Source: Betaproteobacteria bacterium UKL13-2 | GTDB lineage: Bacteria; Pseudomonadota; Gammaproteobacteria; Burkholderiales; Usitatibacteraceae | Direction: 5' to 3' | NCBI GenBank assembly: GCA_001602455.1 | Contig: CP012157.1 | Location: 925,733-989,732 of the forward strand | DNA length: 64,000 bases | Part shown: positions 43,042 to 52,125 of the stretch, one piece after another | Layout of the letters: each line of letters opens with the position of its first letter | Position numbering within the stretch: position 1 is the stretch's first letter | Made by a program: the position numbers and the translations under genes | Notes under the pieces: model-generated | Database searches by the model: none | What the model saw: only the letters and a program-made list of their open reading frames with translations | What the model was told of the DNA's origin: nothing

Positions 43042-43568
43042 CGGATGATGAGGTAGCCGGTATAGCTGGCGACTCTGCCCACAAACGGCACCGTGACCTG
43101 AATTTGAAAATGAAGCATCTGGCCTTCACCGGTCTCTCGGGCGGTCACTTGTGGCATCAGCCAAGCTGGGCATTGAAGCCCTAAGAAATACATCTTCTCT
43201 AATCGCATTTCCAATGTCCCCATGACCTCGAAAAGTGCAAACGTCAGGAGAGACGGGCCGAGTCGTTCGGTAATCCGATTTCCTGACTTCGTCAACGTAG
43301 AGCGCATCGTCTTGCCTGGGAAAAAACGCGTCCAGGTTTCGGTATCTGGCTTTGCCAACAACTCAAACCGAACAGGTCCTTGGGTGGCCTTCAATGGCGC
43401 GCCTAAGAGGACCGCCAGCAATTTAGCGATGAATGTTGCGGGAGCCGCTACCTCTACCTCGCCCTGGAACTCATGACGACCGGCAAAGGTGTGGAACTGT
43501 CGTATCGGATCGGCTAGGCGATTAAAGGCGTCTCCCATCACTGCGCTGTACATCGATTGTTGGTTCAT
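43002..43568 (-). CDS. DUF4166 family protein
   Basis: 188 residues. DUF4166 proteins occur as partners of, or fused to, saccharopine dehydrogenase-like reductases, as here. Family features: MYSAVMGDAFNRLADPIRQFH, GRHEFQGEVEV and a strand-rich middle. Its ATG overlaps the stop of the upstream dehydrogenase fragment. The last 14 or so residues (RASTFHGGARESG) are translated from a dispersed repeat, so the native C-terminus has been replaced. With the dehydrogenase split by an IS, expression is doubtful. Confidence 0.8.
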   Translation of the reverse strand: MNQQSMYSAVMGDAFNRLADPIRQFHTFAGRHEFQGEVEVAAPATFIAKLLAVLLGAPLKATQGPVRFELLAKPDTETWTRFFPGKTMRSTLTKSGNRITERLGPSLLTFALFEVMGTLEMRLEKMYFLGLQCPAWLMPQVTARETGEGQMLHFQIQVTVPFVGRVASYTGYLIIRASTFHGGARESG

Positions 43569-43944
43569 GCAAGTTTTTCCGAGGTTGTTATTTTTAGCCC
43601 CCGCATTTCATGTGCGAAATCTTCGAGGCTGAGTAGTCCAATACAAGGCATTGCACCGCACAACTTGTCGCCATCCGCAGATATTTTGCGGACGAGGGCA
43701 GAGGCGGCAAGCGTGGGCACATAAGGGCCATCGCCGTGGGTTGCGACTAATTGCCACTCCCTAGACACAGGTTGCCCTTCAGGTGTGATTCCCGAAACGG
43801 TGACGTGCATTGCCCCTGCATCCGTGCCCCAGTTCTGAAAGAGGTCGGCTGCCTTGTTGAGCCACTTCGCATGGGTGGCCCAGTTTTTCACGAGGCCCTG
43901 TCTAGCAATCCAAGCCATCAGGTTCATGCCACGGTGCAAAAACT
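43565..43944 (-). pseudogene. Saccharopine dehydrogenase-like protein, C-terminal part
   Basis: Continues the protein that starts at 45957. Directly after the IS border it reads LEFLHRGMNLMAWIARQGLV and ends LKITTSEKLA. Removing the IS and one CTAG rejoins both parts in frame as GAGLELEFLHRGMN. It has no start of its own apart from internal ATGs. Confidence 0.85.
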
Positions 43945-43948
43945 CTAG

Positions 43949-45221
43949 GGAAACGCCGATTTATTCACAACCTCTGCCAACGGCAAGCATAGTAGAAACG
44001 TTTTTGCTGCAAGCCCACACAACCTGACAGCGCCATGGACAACAAATCTACGAAGCCACAGCAAATGAGTTTTGCCCAAGTCGAATACAGCGCCAAGAAG
44101 AAGCTCACGCGGCGCGATATCTTTTTGGCCAAGATGGAACAGGTTGTGCCGTGGGAGAGACTCATTGCCGTGGTGGAGCCGCACTACCCGAAGAGCGGCA
44201 GACGTGGCCGCCCGCCGATTGGCGTTGAACGCATGCTGCGCATGTATTTTATTCAACAGTGGTACGGGTTAGCCGATGTTGCGGTAGAAGACGCGATTTA
44301 CGACAGCCAAGCGCTACGCAACTTCTGCGCCATTGATCTTGCCGTATCCAGTGTGCCTGACAGCACCACACTCATGGACTTTCGTCACCTGCTCGAAAAG
44401 AACGCATTGCCGCAAGCCATGCTCAAGGAGGTCAATGCACTACTCAAAGAGCGCGGGTTGCTCATGAGTCAAGGCACACTCATTGACGCCACCCTGATCG
44501 CCGCGCCCAGTTCCACCAAGAACAAGTCACGCAAGCGCGACCCAGAAATGCATCAAGCCAAGAAAGGCAACCAATGGCACTTTGGAATGAAAGCACACAT
44601 AGGCGCGGATGAGCAGTCAGGCTTGGTGCACACGGTGGTGAGTACAGCCGCGCATGAGAGTGACGTCAGTCAGACGGCCAATCTGATGCATGGTGAAGAG
44701 GCGTGCATGGGTGCAGATGCGGGCTACGTTGGCGCGGCAAAACGCGAGGAAGTCGTCGCCAAGCTACAAGGACGTGCGGTTGAGATGAAGTGGCGCATTG
44801 CCAAACGCCGCAAGCCGCTCAAGGAGATGGCGGCGTGCTGGCAAAAGGATCTGGCGCTGGCCTACGAGAAGCTGAAGGCCAGCATTCGCGCCAAGGTAGA
44901 GCATCCGTTCCATGTGGTCAAGAATATCTTCAAGCACAAGAAGACACGCTACCAAGGCATTGCCAAGAACGATGCACAGCTTAACGTGCTGTTTGCCTTG
45001 AGTAATTTGTATATGGTGAGGGGGAAGTTGTGTCCGTAGTGGGGCAAGGCGGCGAACTGCCGCAAAAAGGCAGCCAAATGGCAACTAAACACGAGCGGTG
45101 CGCAGTAAAAGAGGCATCAATACGCTGCGTAAGAAAAAACTGAGCAACAAAACAGCGGCGCAGAGGTGCGTTTGGCGCTTTTATACAGTGACGCTCAAAA
45201 ATTCATTAAATCGGCGCTTCC
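43949..45221 (+). mobile_element. IS5-family insertion sequence, copy A (complete)
   Basis: 1273 bp. Inverted ends are GGAAACGCCGATTTA (left) and, reversed, GGAAGCGCCGATTTA (right). It is flanked by CTAG at 43945-43948 and 45222-45225, the target duplication typical of the IS5 group. It interrupts a saccharopine dehydrogenase-like gene. Copy B lies at 61499-62760. Confidence 0.93.
44035..45039 (+). CDS. IS5-family transposase, copy A
   Basis: 334 residues, a DDE transposase. The N-terminus has the IS5-type PKSGRRGRPPIGVERMLRMY; FCAIDLAVSSVPDSTTLMDFR follows. The probable triad is Asp in LIDATLIAAP, Asp in MGADAGYVG and Glu in KVEHPFHVVK. The protein is identical to that of copy B, indicating recent movement. 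It is read in the opposite direction to the gene it splits. Confidence 0.95.
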   Translation: MDNKSTKPQQMSFAQVEYSAKKKLTRRDIFLAKMEQVVPWERLIAVVEPHYPKSGRRGRPPIGVERMLRMYFIQQWYGLADVAVEDAIYDSQALRNFCAIDLAVSSVPDSTTLMDFRHLLEKNALPQAMLKEVNALLKERGLLMSQGTLIDATLIAAPSSTKNKSRKRDPEMHQAKKGNQWHFGMKAHIGADEQSGLVHTVVSTAAHESDVSQTANLMHGEEACMGADAGYVGAAKREEVVAKLQGRAVEMKWRIAKRRKPLKEMAACWQKDLALAYEKLKASIRAKVEHPFHVVKNIFKHKKTRYQGIAKNDAQLNVLFALSNLYMVRGKLCP

Positions 45222-45225
45222 CTAG

Positions 45226-45957
45226 CTCAAGGCCGGCACCGAAGCGGACGTCTGGACGCCCCGGATATCGCGTGGGCAATAGCACCAGATCTGGGACGTC
45301 GCAAGGGGAATGTAAGCGGGGCCCCACGGGGGCGGGGTAGGTATATCGGTAGGCGCCCAGCCAACCTACTAATGGCTTGCGGGGCGAGGAGGGCAATTTT
45401 TGCCCGCAATAGCTCAAAATGCCTTGAACCGTGGACAGCCCCCGCTCAGTCCGGTTGCCAGGGCTAATGCCCACATCAATGGCGATGACCGTTTGAATAC
45501 CTCGGACGAGATGGTCTGCCGCTGCACTGGACAGGGCCGGTACGGAGCTGGCACCACTGGTGACCAAGATGCCAGCGTTGATCGCATCCGCGTGCAAAGC
45601 CCCAATCCCAGTCACAAACTCGCGTCCATCCGCCAAGTCGATGTAATGGACGCCTGATGCAATGCAGGCTTCTGCCACCCGGTAATCTTGGCCTTGAAAT
45701 GGGCCAGACGCATTAACCACGATCGCAGGGCTTATCTGCTTTAGTTGGCTCGCGAATGCCGGGTGTTGGATGTCGAGAGCGGCGAACGCAAGCGCCGAAG
45801 CTGCGGCCGGTCTGAGTTTGCACGCTAACGCATCCGCCGCCGCGCTGGATCGCCCAGCAATGGTGATATGCAGACCGAATTGCTTTGAGAGACGCTCGAC
45901 TAGTCTGCGCCCAAAGAAACCGTATCCCCCTATGATCAGAACTCTTGTTGTTTTCAT
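45226..45957 (-). pseudogene. Saccharopine dehydrogenase-like protein, N-terminal part
   Basis: About 244 residues to the IS border. The start MKTTRVLIIGGYGFFGRRL gives a Rossmann NAD(P) loop (GGYGFFG). VVNASGPFQGQDYRVAEACIASG and HYIDLADGREFV are typical of this reductase family, often near DUF4166. The gene continues at 43944-43565 after the IS. An ATG seven codons upstream is possible. Confidence 0.85.
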
Positions 45958-46191
45958 TGACACTAAAAGGGTTAGCAAAAATTATTTCGTGCGCGTCGGA
46001 TAAAACATGCCGGCAAAAACTTTCTAATTATCTGAACAACTAATAGTCATTAACAACTAGCAGATAGACTCGATGCACAAAATTAGGACCGTACCTGCCT
46101 AAATTATATATTTTTAATAAGGGTGTTTGATAAAGCTAATATCCAAAAAAACACAATATTTTCCCAGAGTTTAGCTATTGGGTCCTGGAGG

Positions 46192-46410
46192 TTAATCAAC
46201 AGCCATCCGTCCATCGACACGAGTGTACTCATCTTCCGTCAACCAGAAAACCGCTTTGTCATAGTCGCCTAATCTCTGAATGACTTTGTTATCTTGTTTC
46301 GGATCAATAACCAATATTCCGCCCGAGAAACTGGGGTCAGGACAAATAAACAAAACGTATGGAATAGTTGTGGATTCATCGACCCATACTTCATACCATG
46401 TTTGTATCAT
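46192..46410 (-). CDS. Small acidic protein, unknown function
   Basis: 72 residues. WYEVWVDESTTIPYVLFICP, the central ILVIDPKQDNK, and FWLTEDEYTRVDGRMAVD at the end resemble small uncharacterised bacterial proteins with the same WYEVWVDE start and DEYxRVxGRM end. AT-rich like its surroundings. No partner gene is evident. Confidence 0.6.
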   Translation of the reverse strand: MIQTWYEVWVDESTTIPYVLFICPDPSFSGGILVIDPKQDNKVIQRLGDYDKAVFWLTEDEYTRVDGRMAVD

Positions 46411-46629
46411 TTTGAAAAAACCTGTTCTTGGTGTTATGTGAGAGACAAAGGTAGCGCTCTACGTCTGGTGTTAGAAATACCAAAGCGCATCAGAGTGTTA
46501 GCCATAATTTTTTTCAAGTTTAATTAATTTGGCCAACTGGTTATGAAAGCCATATTCGGGTGAATAAATTTGACCCTTAATTTTAATTCCCATAGACTTT
46601 CCCTTTCCCTTTGCTTTTACTTTCTAATT
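46411..46629. other. AT-rich stretch, nothing recognised
   Basis: No convincing gene. It lies between the small acidic protein and a decayed immunity gene. Confidence 0.4.
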
Positions 46630-46947
46630 TTAAATACCCTCAGCGAAAGATGTCCGGGCCACAATAACATATCGTAAATCATCAAAATTAACTTCATTGA
46701 CTTGGTTGGTTATTTAATTTCTTATCGATGCTTTGTCTAGCGCTAATGTCAAAGTATTAACATTTCCTATCTCTTCCCAAAATTCGATCTCACGATTTTT
46801 TGTGCTATCAATTATCTCCAGTCATTCCTTGGCCAAATTTTTTGCCCTTTGTATTTCTGATTGAAGAAATAGCGCGACTGGTTGATGTGATTTTTTGACT
46901 TCGGCGTGGGGATAGCCTTGATCTTCTTGAGATAGTTTTATTTTCAC
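46630..46947 (-). pseudogene. Decayed small gene with in-frame stops (immunity-like)
   Basis: From a GTG at 46947 the frame reads VKIKLSQEDQGYPHAEVKKS, then a TGA at 46824-46822, continues LEIIDSTKNREIEFWEEIGN to a TAA at 46716-46714, then NQVNEVNFDDLRYVIVA to 46630. Both sides of each stop are protein-like, so this is one gene with two nonsense mutations. Its GTG overlaps the stop of the fragment upstream, as in toxin-immunity pairs. Confidence 0.55.
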
Positions 46948-47039
46948 ATCGTTTTTATCTTAGCCAATACATGGTGTAAGTTTTTGCTATTCTTAATCAA
47001 AGAGATCAAATATTCTGCACGCGTTGGAGCGGGTCCGCT
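46944..47039 (-). pseudogene. C-terminal scrap of a possible toxin
   Basis: 31 residues, PTRAEYLISLIKNSKNLHHV then LAKIKTM, ending in TGA that overlaps the next frame's GTG. A stop codon lies directly upstream. The pairing with the decayed gene downstream suggests the end of a polymorphic-toxin tip; the family is unknown. Confidence 0.4.
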
Positions 47040-47054
47040 TTAAGCTGTATTCTT

Positions 47055-47765
47055 TTATCTTTTAATTGCAGAAGATTTTTCTAGGATTTTTACTGCTTCC
47101 GAGTATTGAAAATGATGAATATCATTTCTGCAAGGGTTATCTCCTAAAATCATACTCACTCCTTTGATATTCGGCATAGACTGAATAATTTGCAATAAAT
47201 TATCAGCGGAAAAATCCAGCGTAATTAATAAAGGGTATTGCTCCGCTAAATTATTGATATCATTTATTTGTAAGTCTTCTGGATATTTCGGGCATTCTGT
47301 TCTCAGAAATTCCCATGAATTTTCTATATCGCCTAGGATGTCAATTTGATAGTAGCAATTACTTCTCTCTTTACTCGCAATGTGACTTAAAATCCAAGAT
47401 GGATCGTCATCATGAGCGGCGTGGATATCAGAATATATTATCCCAACCCCTCTTTTGGACAATTCATTTTTGAAATCTATGGGGAGAATTTCTTTTCCTA
47501 ATGGCTGTAAATAATTCGCCCCAAGTTTCTCAATTATATTTAATACATCGTCTAAACCGTCATTGACAGCGATTTCGATGGCAGGTTTCGCGCTGCTCAA
47601 GTTTTTTATAATTTCAAACGCAGCGCCTTCTGCAATGTCCCTGCTATCAATAAAATTGATATTTTTAGACAGTGAAATACATATAACATCAACATCCAAT
47701 CCTTGCAGTTTAATTGCTTCTTCGACTGTTGATACTCGGTCGACCTTTGTAATTATTTTACTCAT
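47055..47765 (-). CDS. Unknown protein, phosphoribosylanthranilate isomerase-like fold
   Basis: 236 residues. The order of strands and helices resembles TrpF-like TIM barrels: MSKIITKVDRVSTVEEAIKL, VDVICISLSKN and IKGVSMILGDNP near the end. Canonical TrpF catalytic residues are not evident (the KICG start is absent), so it is probably not a tryptophan enzyme. AT-rich and isolated between decayed toxin remnants and an IS481-type element. Function unknown. Confidence 0.65.
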   Translation of the reverse strand: MSKIITKVDRVSTVEEAIKLQGLDVDVICISLSKNINFIDSRDIAEGAAFEIIKNLSSAKPAIEIAVNDGLDDVLNIIEKLGANYLQPLGKEILPIDFKNELSKRGVGIIYSDIHAAHDDDPSWILSHIASKERSNCYYQIDILGDIENSWEFLRTECPKYPEDLQINDINNLAEQYPLLITLDFSADNLLQIIQSMPNIKGVSMILGDNPCRNDIHHFQYSEAVKILEKSSAIKR

Positions 47766-47826
47766 TTATTTTTTCCTAATCAGTTATATCGCCGCTTCCA
47801 AGACGTTGGCTCCGAGCGCGAATGTA

Positions 47827-47895
47827 ATTCACGCGAAAAATTGCTCGCCCACTCACATGCTTTCGACCGCGCACTATGAAATGATCAACCGAGCG
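47827..47895. repeat. TAGCCTGAA-type dispersed repeat, degenerate copy
   Basis: AATTCACGCGAAAAATTGCTCG and CGCACTATGAAATGATCAACC resemble the copy at 42984-43041. Both ends are decayed. Confidence 0.5.
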
Positions 47896-47929
47896 GTCGA
47901 GACGTGGTTTCTAACGTTTAGATACTAGT

Positions 47930-49018
47930 TGTCGCATCCCGGATGATTGCATTGTCTCGAAACGGTATCCGTTGTTCATGGCTAGAGAGGTCATGCGGCA
48001 GTTGATAGACAATCTTTGCGTCACCTCAGCAGTCCACCAGGGAGCCTTGTCATGATGATTGCCTTGCACAAAAACGCACGTACTACTCCCGCCACCCGTG
48101 CGGAGATGGCGGCCAGCACGGAGACTGCTGCCACTTTGGCGTTGCGCTTCGGCGTGAGTGAAGGCACTGTTTACAAGTGGAAGGGTCGAGACAGCTTTCA
48201 TGACGCGTCCCACACCCCGCACAAGCTTCAAACCACGCTCACACCGGCGCAAGAACAGATCGTGGTCGAACTCAGAAAGACGCTGCTGTTGCCCCTGGAT
48301 GATTTGCTGGCCGTCACCCGTGAGTTTCTTTGCCCCCAGGCCACACGCTCGGGTCTGGACTGTTGCTTGCGTCGCCACGGCGTTGGCAACCTCAACGCGC
48401 TCAGGCCCAAAGAGCCCACTGAGCCTCATAAAGCCTTCAAAAGCTATGAGCCGGGGTTCATCCACATCGATGTCAAATACCTGCCCCAGATGCCCGACGA
48501 GACCAGCAGGCGCTATCTGTTTGTGGCCATCGACCGCGCCACACGCTGGGTGTTTGTGCAGATCAAGAGCCACAAGACGGCAGCGGCAGCCCGAGCGTTT
48601 CTCAATGCCCTGCACAAGGCGTGCCCGATCAAGATGCAGAAAATTCTGACCGACAACGGCAAGGAGTTCACTGACAGGTTGTTTGCCAGCCGTGAGCGCC
48701 AAGCCTCGGGCAACCATGAGTTTGATCAACTGTGCCAAGCCTTGAACATTGAACACCGCCTGACCAAACCACGCACGCCGCGCACCAATGGCATGGTCGA
48801 GCGCTTCAACGGGCGTATCGCTGATGTGCTCAAGACACACCGATTCACCAGCGGTGAAGATTTGGAGCAAACGCTCATGCGTTACGTGGCTCTGTACAAC
48901 CATCAGTTACCCCAGTCAGCGCTTAAAAGCAAAACACCGATGAGGGCCATGAAAAACTGGTACGCTTCTCATCCTCATTTGTTTATAAAACGGCCTTACG
49001 ATCATCCGGGATGCGACA
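47930..49018 (+). mobile_element. IS481-family insertion sequence
   Basis: 1089 bp with perfect inverted ends TGTCGCATCCCGGATGAT and its complement. Flanked by ACTAGT at 47924-47929 and 49019-49024, a 6 bp target duplication. The right flank contains the stop codon of the MOSC gene and also the stop codon of the transposase. Confidence 0.9.
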
Positions 49019-49023
49019 ACTAG
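48052..49023 (+). CDS. IS481-family transposase
   Basis: 323 residues from the ATG at 48052 (AGGGAG 7 bases upstream). A helix-turn-helix (TLALRFGVSEGTVYKWKGRD) precedes an integrase-type DDE core: FIHIDVKYLPQ gives the first Asp, ILTDNGKEFTDR the second, and TNGMVERFNGRI the Glu. The reading frame leaves the element through its right end and terminates at TAG in the target duplication, so the stop depends on the insertion site. Confidence 0.95.
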   Translation: MMIALHKNARTTPATRAEMAASTETAATLALRFGVSEGTVYKWKGRDSFHDASHTPHKLQTTLTPAQEQIVVELRKTLLLPLDDLLAVTREFLCPQATRSGLDCCLRRHGVGNLNALRPKEPTEPHKAFKSYEPGFIHIDVKYLPQMPDETSRRYLFVAIDRATRWVFVQIKSHKTAAAARAFLNALHKACPIKMQKILTDNGKEFTDRLFASRERQASGNHEFDQLCQALNIEHRLTKPRTPRTNGMVERFNGRIADVLKTHRFTSGEDLEQTLMRYVALYNHQLPQSALKSKTPMRAMKNWYASHPHLFIKRPYDHPGCDN

Positions 49024-49829
49024 TTAAATTCCACCTGATCGCCGACGCGGACTGTACCGAGCTTTACCGGCACAAGGTTCACGCCGAACAAGATTCCTTT
49101 GTTGGTGTCGCGAAACGTCGATAGGGTCATTAGCGGTTCCGGCCCACGCATTGCACCTGTTGCCTGATCAGTCGTTGTGACCTGGCAACGCGCGCATGGC
49201 TTGGCCACTCGAAACAGCGCGCTGCCGATCGCAATATCCTTCCAGTCGTCTTCAGCCCAAGCCGTAGCACCGCTCACCACCAAGTTGCTGCGGAAGCGAT
49301 TCATCGGTATCGCTGCGCCGCCACGGCGCGAAATTTTCTGATTTAAGTTGTCGAGCGACGCTTCATTCGTCATCAGATATGGAAACCCATCTGCGAAGCT
49401 CACCATTTCATTGTTCTTGGCATACTCAGGGTTACAGAAGCGCTCGGCGTTGTTTGGCATATAAACCAACCGCACGTCGCGACCGAGATAATCCGACAAC
49501 CATGTATCCGCTTCGGCGCTAACCGTTTGCGCTGATACGTGTGATGACCAAACACGCACCGAATGTGTGGGTGTCGCCCGTGGTTCAATATCCACGGAGA
49601 CGGATTCTCGCTCTGCTGCGGCAATCTCCAGTTTGCTGCCGATGATTGCAGTCCATATGGTCGCCATTTTTGGTATCTCGCGCTGACTCACGAACTCATC
49701 GACGCGGTCAACAACCATGAAGCGGCGGTCGTACCGCAGGCCGCGCGTGGTGCAGTCTGATTGTTCGAGCGTAATGCCGCCCAATCCTTTGACTGGATAG
49801 ATGTGTATTCCAGAGAGTTTTACTGTCAT
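49020..49829 (-). CDS. MOSC domain protein (MOSC N-terminal barrel plus MOSC)
   Basis: 269 residues from the ATG at 49829; an upstream start would add 14 residues. The N-terminal barrel has SGIHIYPVKGLGGITLE and LRYDRRFMVVD. The MOSC part has NRFRSNLVVSG and the cysteine motif KPCARCQVTTTDQATG, the likely molybdenum-cofactor ligand. Related proteins reduce N-hydroxylated compounds (YcbX/mARC type). Its TAG stop lies in the IS481 target duplication but is preserved, so the protein is intact. Confidence 0.9.
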   Translation of the reverse strand: MTVKLSGIHIYPVKGLGGITLEQSDCTTRGLRYDRRFMVVDRVDEFVSQREIPKMATIWTAIIGSKLEIAAAERESVSVDIEPRATPTHSVRVWSSHVSAQTVSAEADTWLSDYLGRDVRLVYMPNNAERFCNPEYAKNNEMVSFADGFPYLMTNEASLDNLNQKISRRGGAAIPMNRFRSNLVVSGATAWAEDDWKDIAIGSALFRVAKPCARCQVTTTDQATGAMRGPEPLMTLSTFRDTNKGILFGVNLVPVKLGTVRVGDQVEFN

Positions 49830-49977
49830 GTTTGGGGAAAGCAAATTCAACCAAATGCGGGCAAGTATCACACGGGCTTTGGAGCGCCCGCAATCATAAA
49901 AGCCGGTATCGATTACTCTCGCGAGTGGTCGTGACTACTTCTGGTCACGTCTATCAATCGCAGCGCCCACCCATTCG

Positions 49978-50661
49978 CTAATTTGCCGCAATCTCGATCA
50001 TCACCTCGTTGCGGCGAAAGGGCGGCGGCGTCCAAGGCGCGTTGTATCGTGCGAGTTGCGCAATACTCACGGGCTTCATTCCGTTGCGTTCGATCCAAGC
50101 GTTTAGCTCGGCAATTTTCTGCGTTACTTTTTCGTCGCCCGAGAAGCCTGAGAAGCGAAATACGGCAAGACGACGCGCCGGCAGCTCCCTCAATGTCACT
50201 GCGTCATTCACCGGTGTCGGCAGCGTTGCCAAAGTGTACTGAAGGGGCATCACAAACTGCATTTGCCAGCGGGTTCCGTTTGAACCGCTGGTGTTCGCTA
50301 TGGTGACTGGTGCTGTCATCGCAATTTTCTCGCGGGTTGGTCTGTCACTTTGTGTGATGACCACCGGTGCGGTCATGGCTATTTTTTGGCTCTTGCCCGT
50401 CGCGGAGCCGGATGGCTTGGCGATATTGTTTCCAAAAATATAGTCAGCGAGCACGCGAAACCCACGCCCGCTGGCGTCATCGAGTGAGCCACTGACATTC
50501 GTTTCGGCCACAATCATTGGCGCGTACTCTCTCAGCTCGAAGTCCCCATCGTTACGGACTACCTTGTATGGTGGTTCTTCGGTATTGGCCACAGCATTAA
50601 CTGTTACACAGCCCGTCAGCAGAACGCTGGCGAGCAGAGTTGCGTAAAGGAAGGGTTTCAT
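49978..50661 (-). CDS. SOUL haem-binding family lipoprotein
   Basis: 227 residues. The lipobox LLTGC at about residue 18 predicts a lipid-anchored envelope protein. The SOUL fold is seen in PPYKVVRNDGDFELREYAPM, GFRVLADYIFGNN, the repeated KIAMTAPV (twice, 20 or so residues apart) and WQMQFVMPLQYTLATLP. SOUL proteins bind haem or porphyrins; the role in bacteria is unclear. The stop lies close to the MOSC gene's upstream region, and the two face the same way. Confidence 0.88.
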   Translation of the reverse strand: MKPFLYATLLASVLLTGCVTVNAVANTEEPPYKVVRNDGDFELREYAPMIVAETNVSGSLDDASGRGFRVLADYIFGNNIAKPSGSATGKSQKIAMTAPVVITQSDRPTREKIAMTAPVTIANTSGSNGTRWQMQFVMPLQYTLATLPTPVNDAVTLRELPARRLAVFRFSGFSGDEKVTQKIAELNAWIERNGMKPVSIAQLARYNAPWTPPPFRRNEVMIEIAAN

Positions 50662-50921
50662 GGGGTTTAGGATTTCTCATCGATTGCACCGGCTAGGCGC
50701 AGACTATTGTTTTACGGGAGAATAGAAATTTAGGAAGCTCTGATTAACGCTACTTCAACGCGTCGTTTTTGCCTGAGGCGCTTATTTGCGCACACAAAAA
50801 CTTTTTCAGCACTTTTGTTACCCTTGTTCGACGTTAATAATCCCACAACGCTGCCCTAAAAGGTGGGTCGTTTACACGATGCCCCACGAGCAGCGATCAG
50901 TATCGCACTCTGGAGCTCTTG

Positions 50922-52052
50922 ATGAAATATGCTGCGCTGACTGGCTGGGGCAAATGCCTGCCGCCCGCTGTTTTGACCAATGACGATCTTGCGACCTTTT
51001 TGCCAACCGACGATGCATGGATCGTTCAGCGAACTGGAATGAAAGAGCGACGTATTTCGCACGTTGCGGGACTAGAACTTTCTTATGTGGCCGCCCAACG
51101 TGCTCTTGCGTGTGCCAGCGTCGAGGTGGGCGATCTTGATTTCATCATCTACGGCAGTTGTAGTTTTGATGAGCATGTGCCCAATACAGCTTCAGGCCTA
51201 CAAGCAAGATTAGGCGCCCACAACGCTGCTGCCATGGATGTGAACACCGCTTGCACGAGCTTTCTGTATGGCATGTCAACTGCAACTGCCTTTATTCAAT
51301 CAGGTGTCGCGAAGAACGTTCTCGTCATCGGCGTGGAACACATCTCAAAATTTATGGATTGGCAGAACCGTAACGTATCCGTCCTGTTTGGGGATGGTGC
51401 GGCCGCTGCGGTCTTTCAAGTCTCCGACAAGCCGGAAGGTGTCATCGCACAAAAATTGCAGTGTTATGCCGATTCGCGTCAGACATTGCGCGTTCGCGGC
51501 AAAGGTGCGCTTTACTCTAACGCTGGTGTGCATTACGGTGACACCCGCTGGGATTTTGATGGACAAGAAATTTTCAAGAAAGCCGTCACCGGGATGGGGG
51601 ATGCGTCGGTTGCGGTGCTCGAACAAGCCGGTGTCAGCATCGACGACGTTGATCTGGTGGTTCCGCATCAAGCCAACTTGCGCATAATCGAGGCGGTCGC
51701 CAAACGCGCTGGCGCAAGTATGGACAAGGTGTTTCTGACAGTGCACAAGTACGGCAATATGAGCGCTGCGACCGCACCAGTTGCGTTGGTTGACGCGTTG
51801 GAAGAAGGGCGTGTGAGGCCGGGTGGACTGGTGCTGATTCCAGCGTTTGGCGCGGGCCTCACGCTATCGGCGCATCTGGTACGTTGGGGCGATCGTGTGA
51901 CCCCAATTGCCACATCGGACGCTGAGCTTCCGCCCTGTGACAAGACTGCGCTGGAGATGGTGCAGGAGTTAATGGCAATCAAGTCGCCCCACGAGCGTTC
52001 AGAAGTAAGTTTGATGAACGCTAAGTTTTTTGAGGCGGGTAACCCGACCTGA
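50922..52052 (+). CDS. 3-oxoacyl-ACP synthase III family protein (FabH-like)
   Basis: 376 residues from the ATG at 50922 (GGAG upstream). The catalytic triad is Cys111 (NTACTSF), His249 (VVPHQANLRI) and Asn279 (KYGNMSAAT), at the positions expected for FabH. GFGAG-like end IPAFGAGLTLSAHLVRWG, and WIVQRTGMKERR near the start. It has about 50 residues beyond the usual FabH end (from TPIATSDAELPP). Condenses an acyl-CoA with malonyl-ACP; the substrate is unknown, and a role other than fatty-acid initiation is possible. Confidence 0.9.
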   Translation: MKYAALTGWGKCLPPAVLTNDDLATFLPTDDAWIVQRTGMKERRISHVAGLELSYVAAQRALACASVEVGDLDFIIYGSCSFDEHVPNTASGLQARLGAHNAAAMDVNTACTSFLYGMSTATAFIQSGVAKNVLVIGVEHISKFMDWQNRNVSVLFGDGAAAAVFQVSDKPEGVIAQKLQCYADSRQTLRVRGKGALYSNAGVHYGDTRWDFDGQEIFKKAVTGMGDASVAVLEQAGVSIDDVDLVVPHQANLRIIEAVAKRAGASMDKVFLTVHKYGNMSAATAPVALVDALEEGRVRPGGLVLIPAFGAGLTLSAHLVRWGDRVTPIATSDAELPPCDKTALEMVQELMAIKSPHERSEVSLMNAKFFEAGNPT

Positions 52053-52125
52053 GCCGATTACCGCATTTGTAAAGTCGCCCGCCTTGTGACAACGTAAGGC
52101 GTTTTAAGAACGCAAGGAGGACATT

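Noticed and set aside
47911-48903. 330-residue minus-strand frame in the IS481 element
   Set aside because: Antisense to the transposase, whose DDE motifs are clear.
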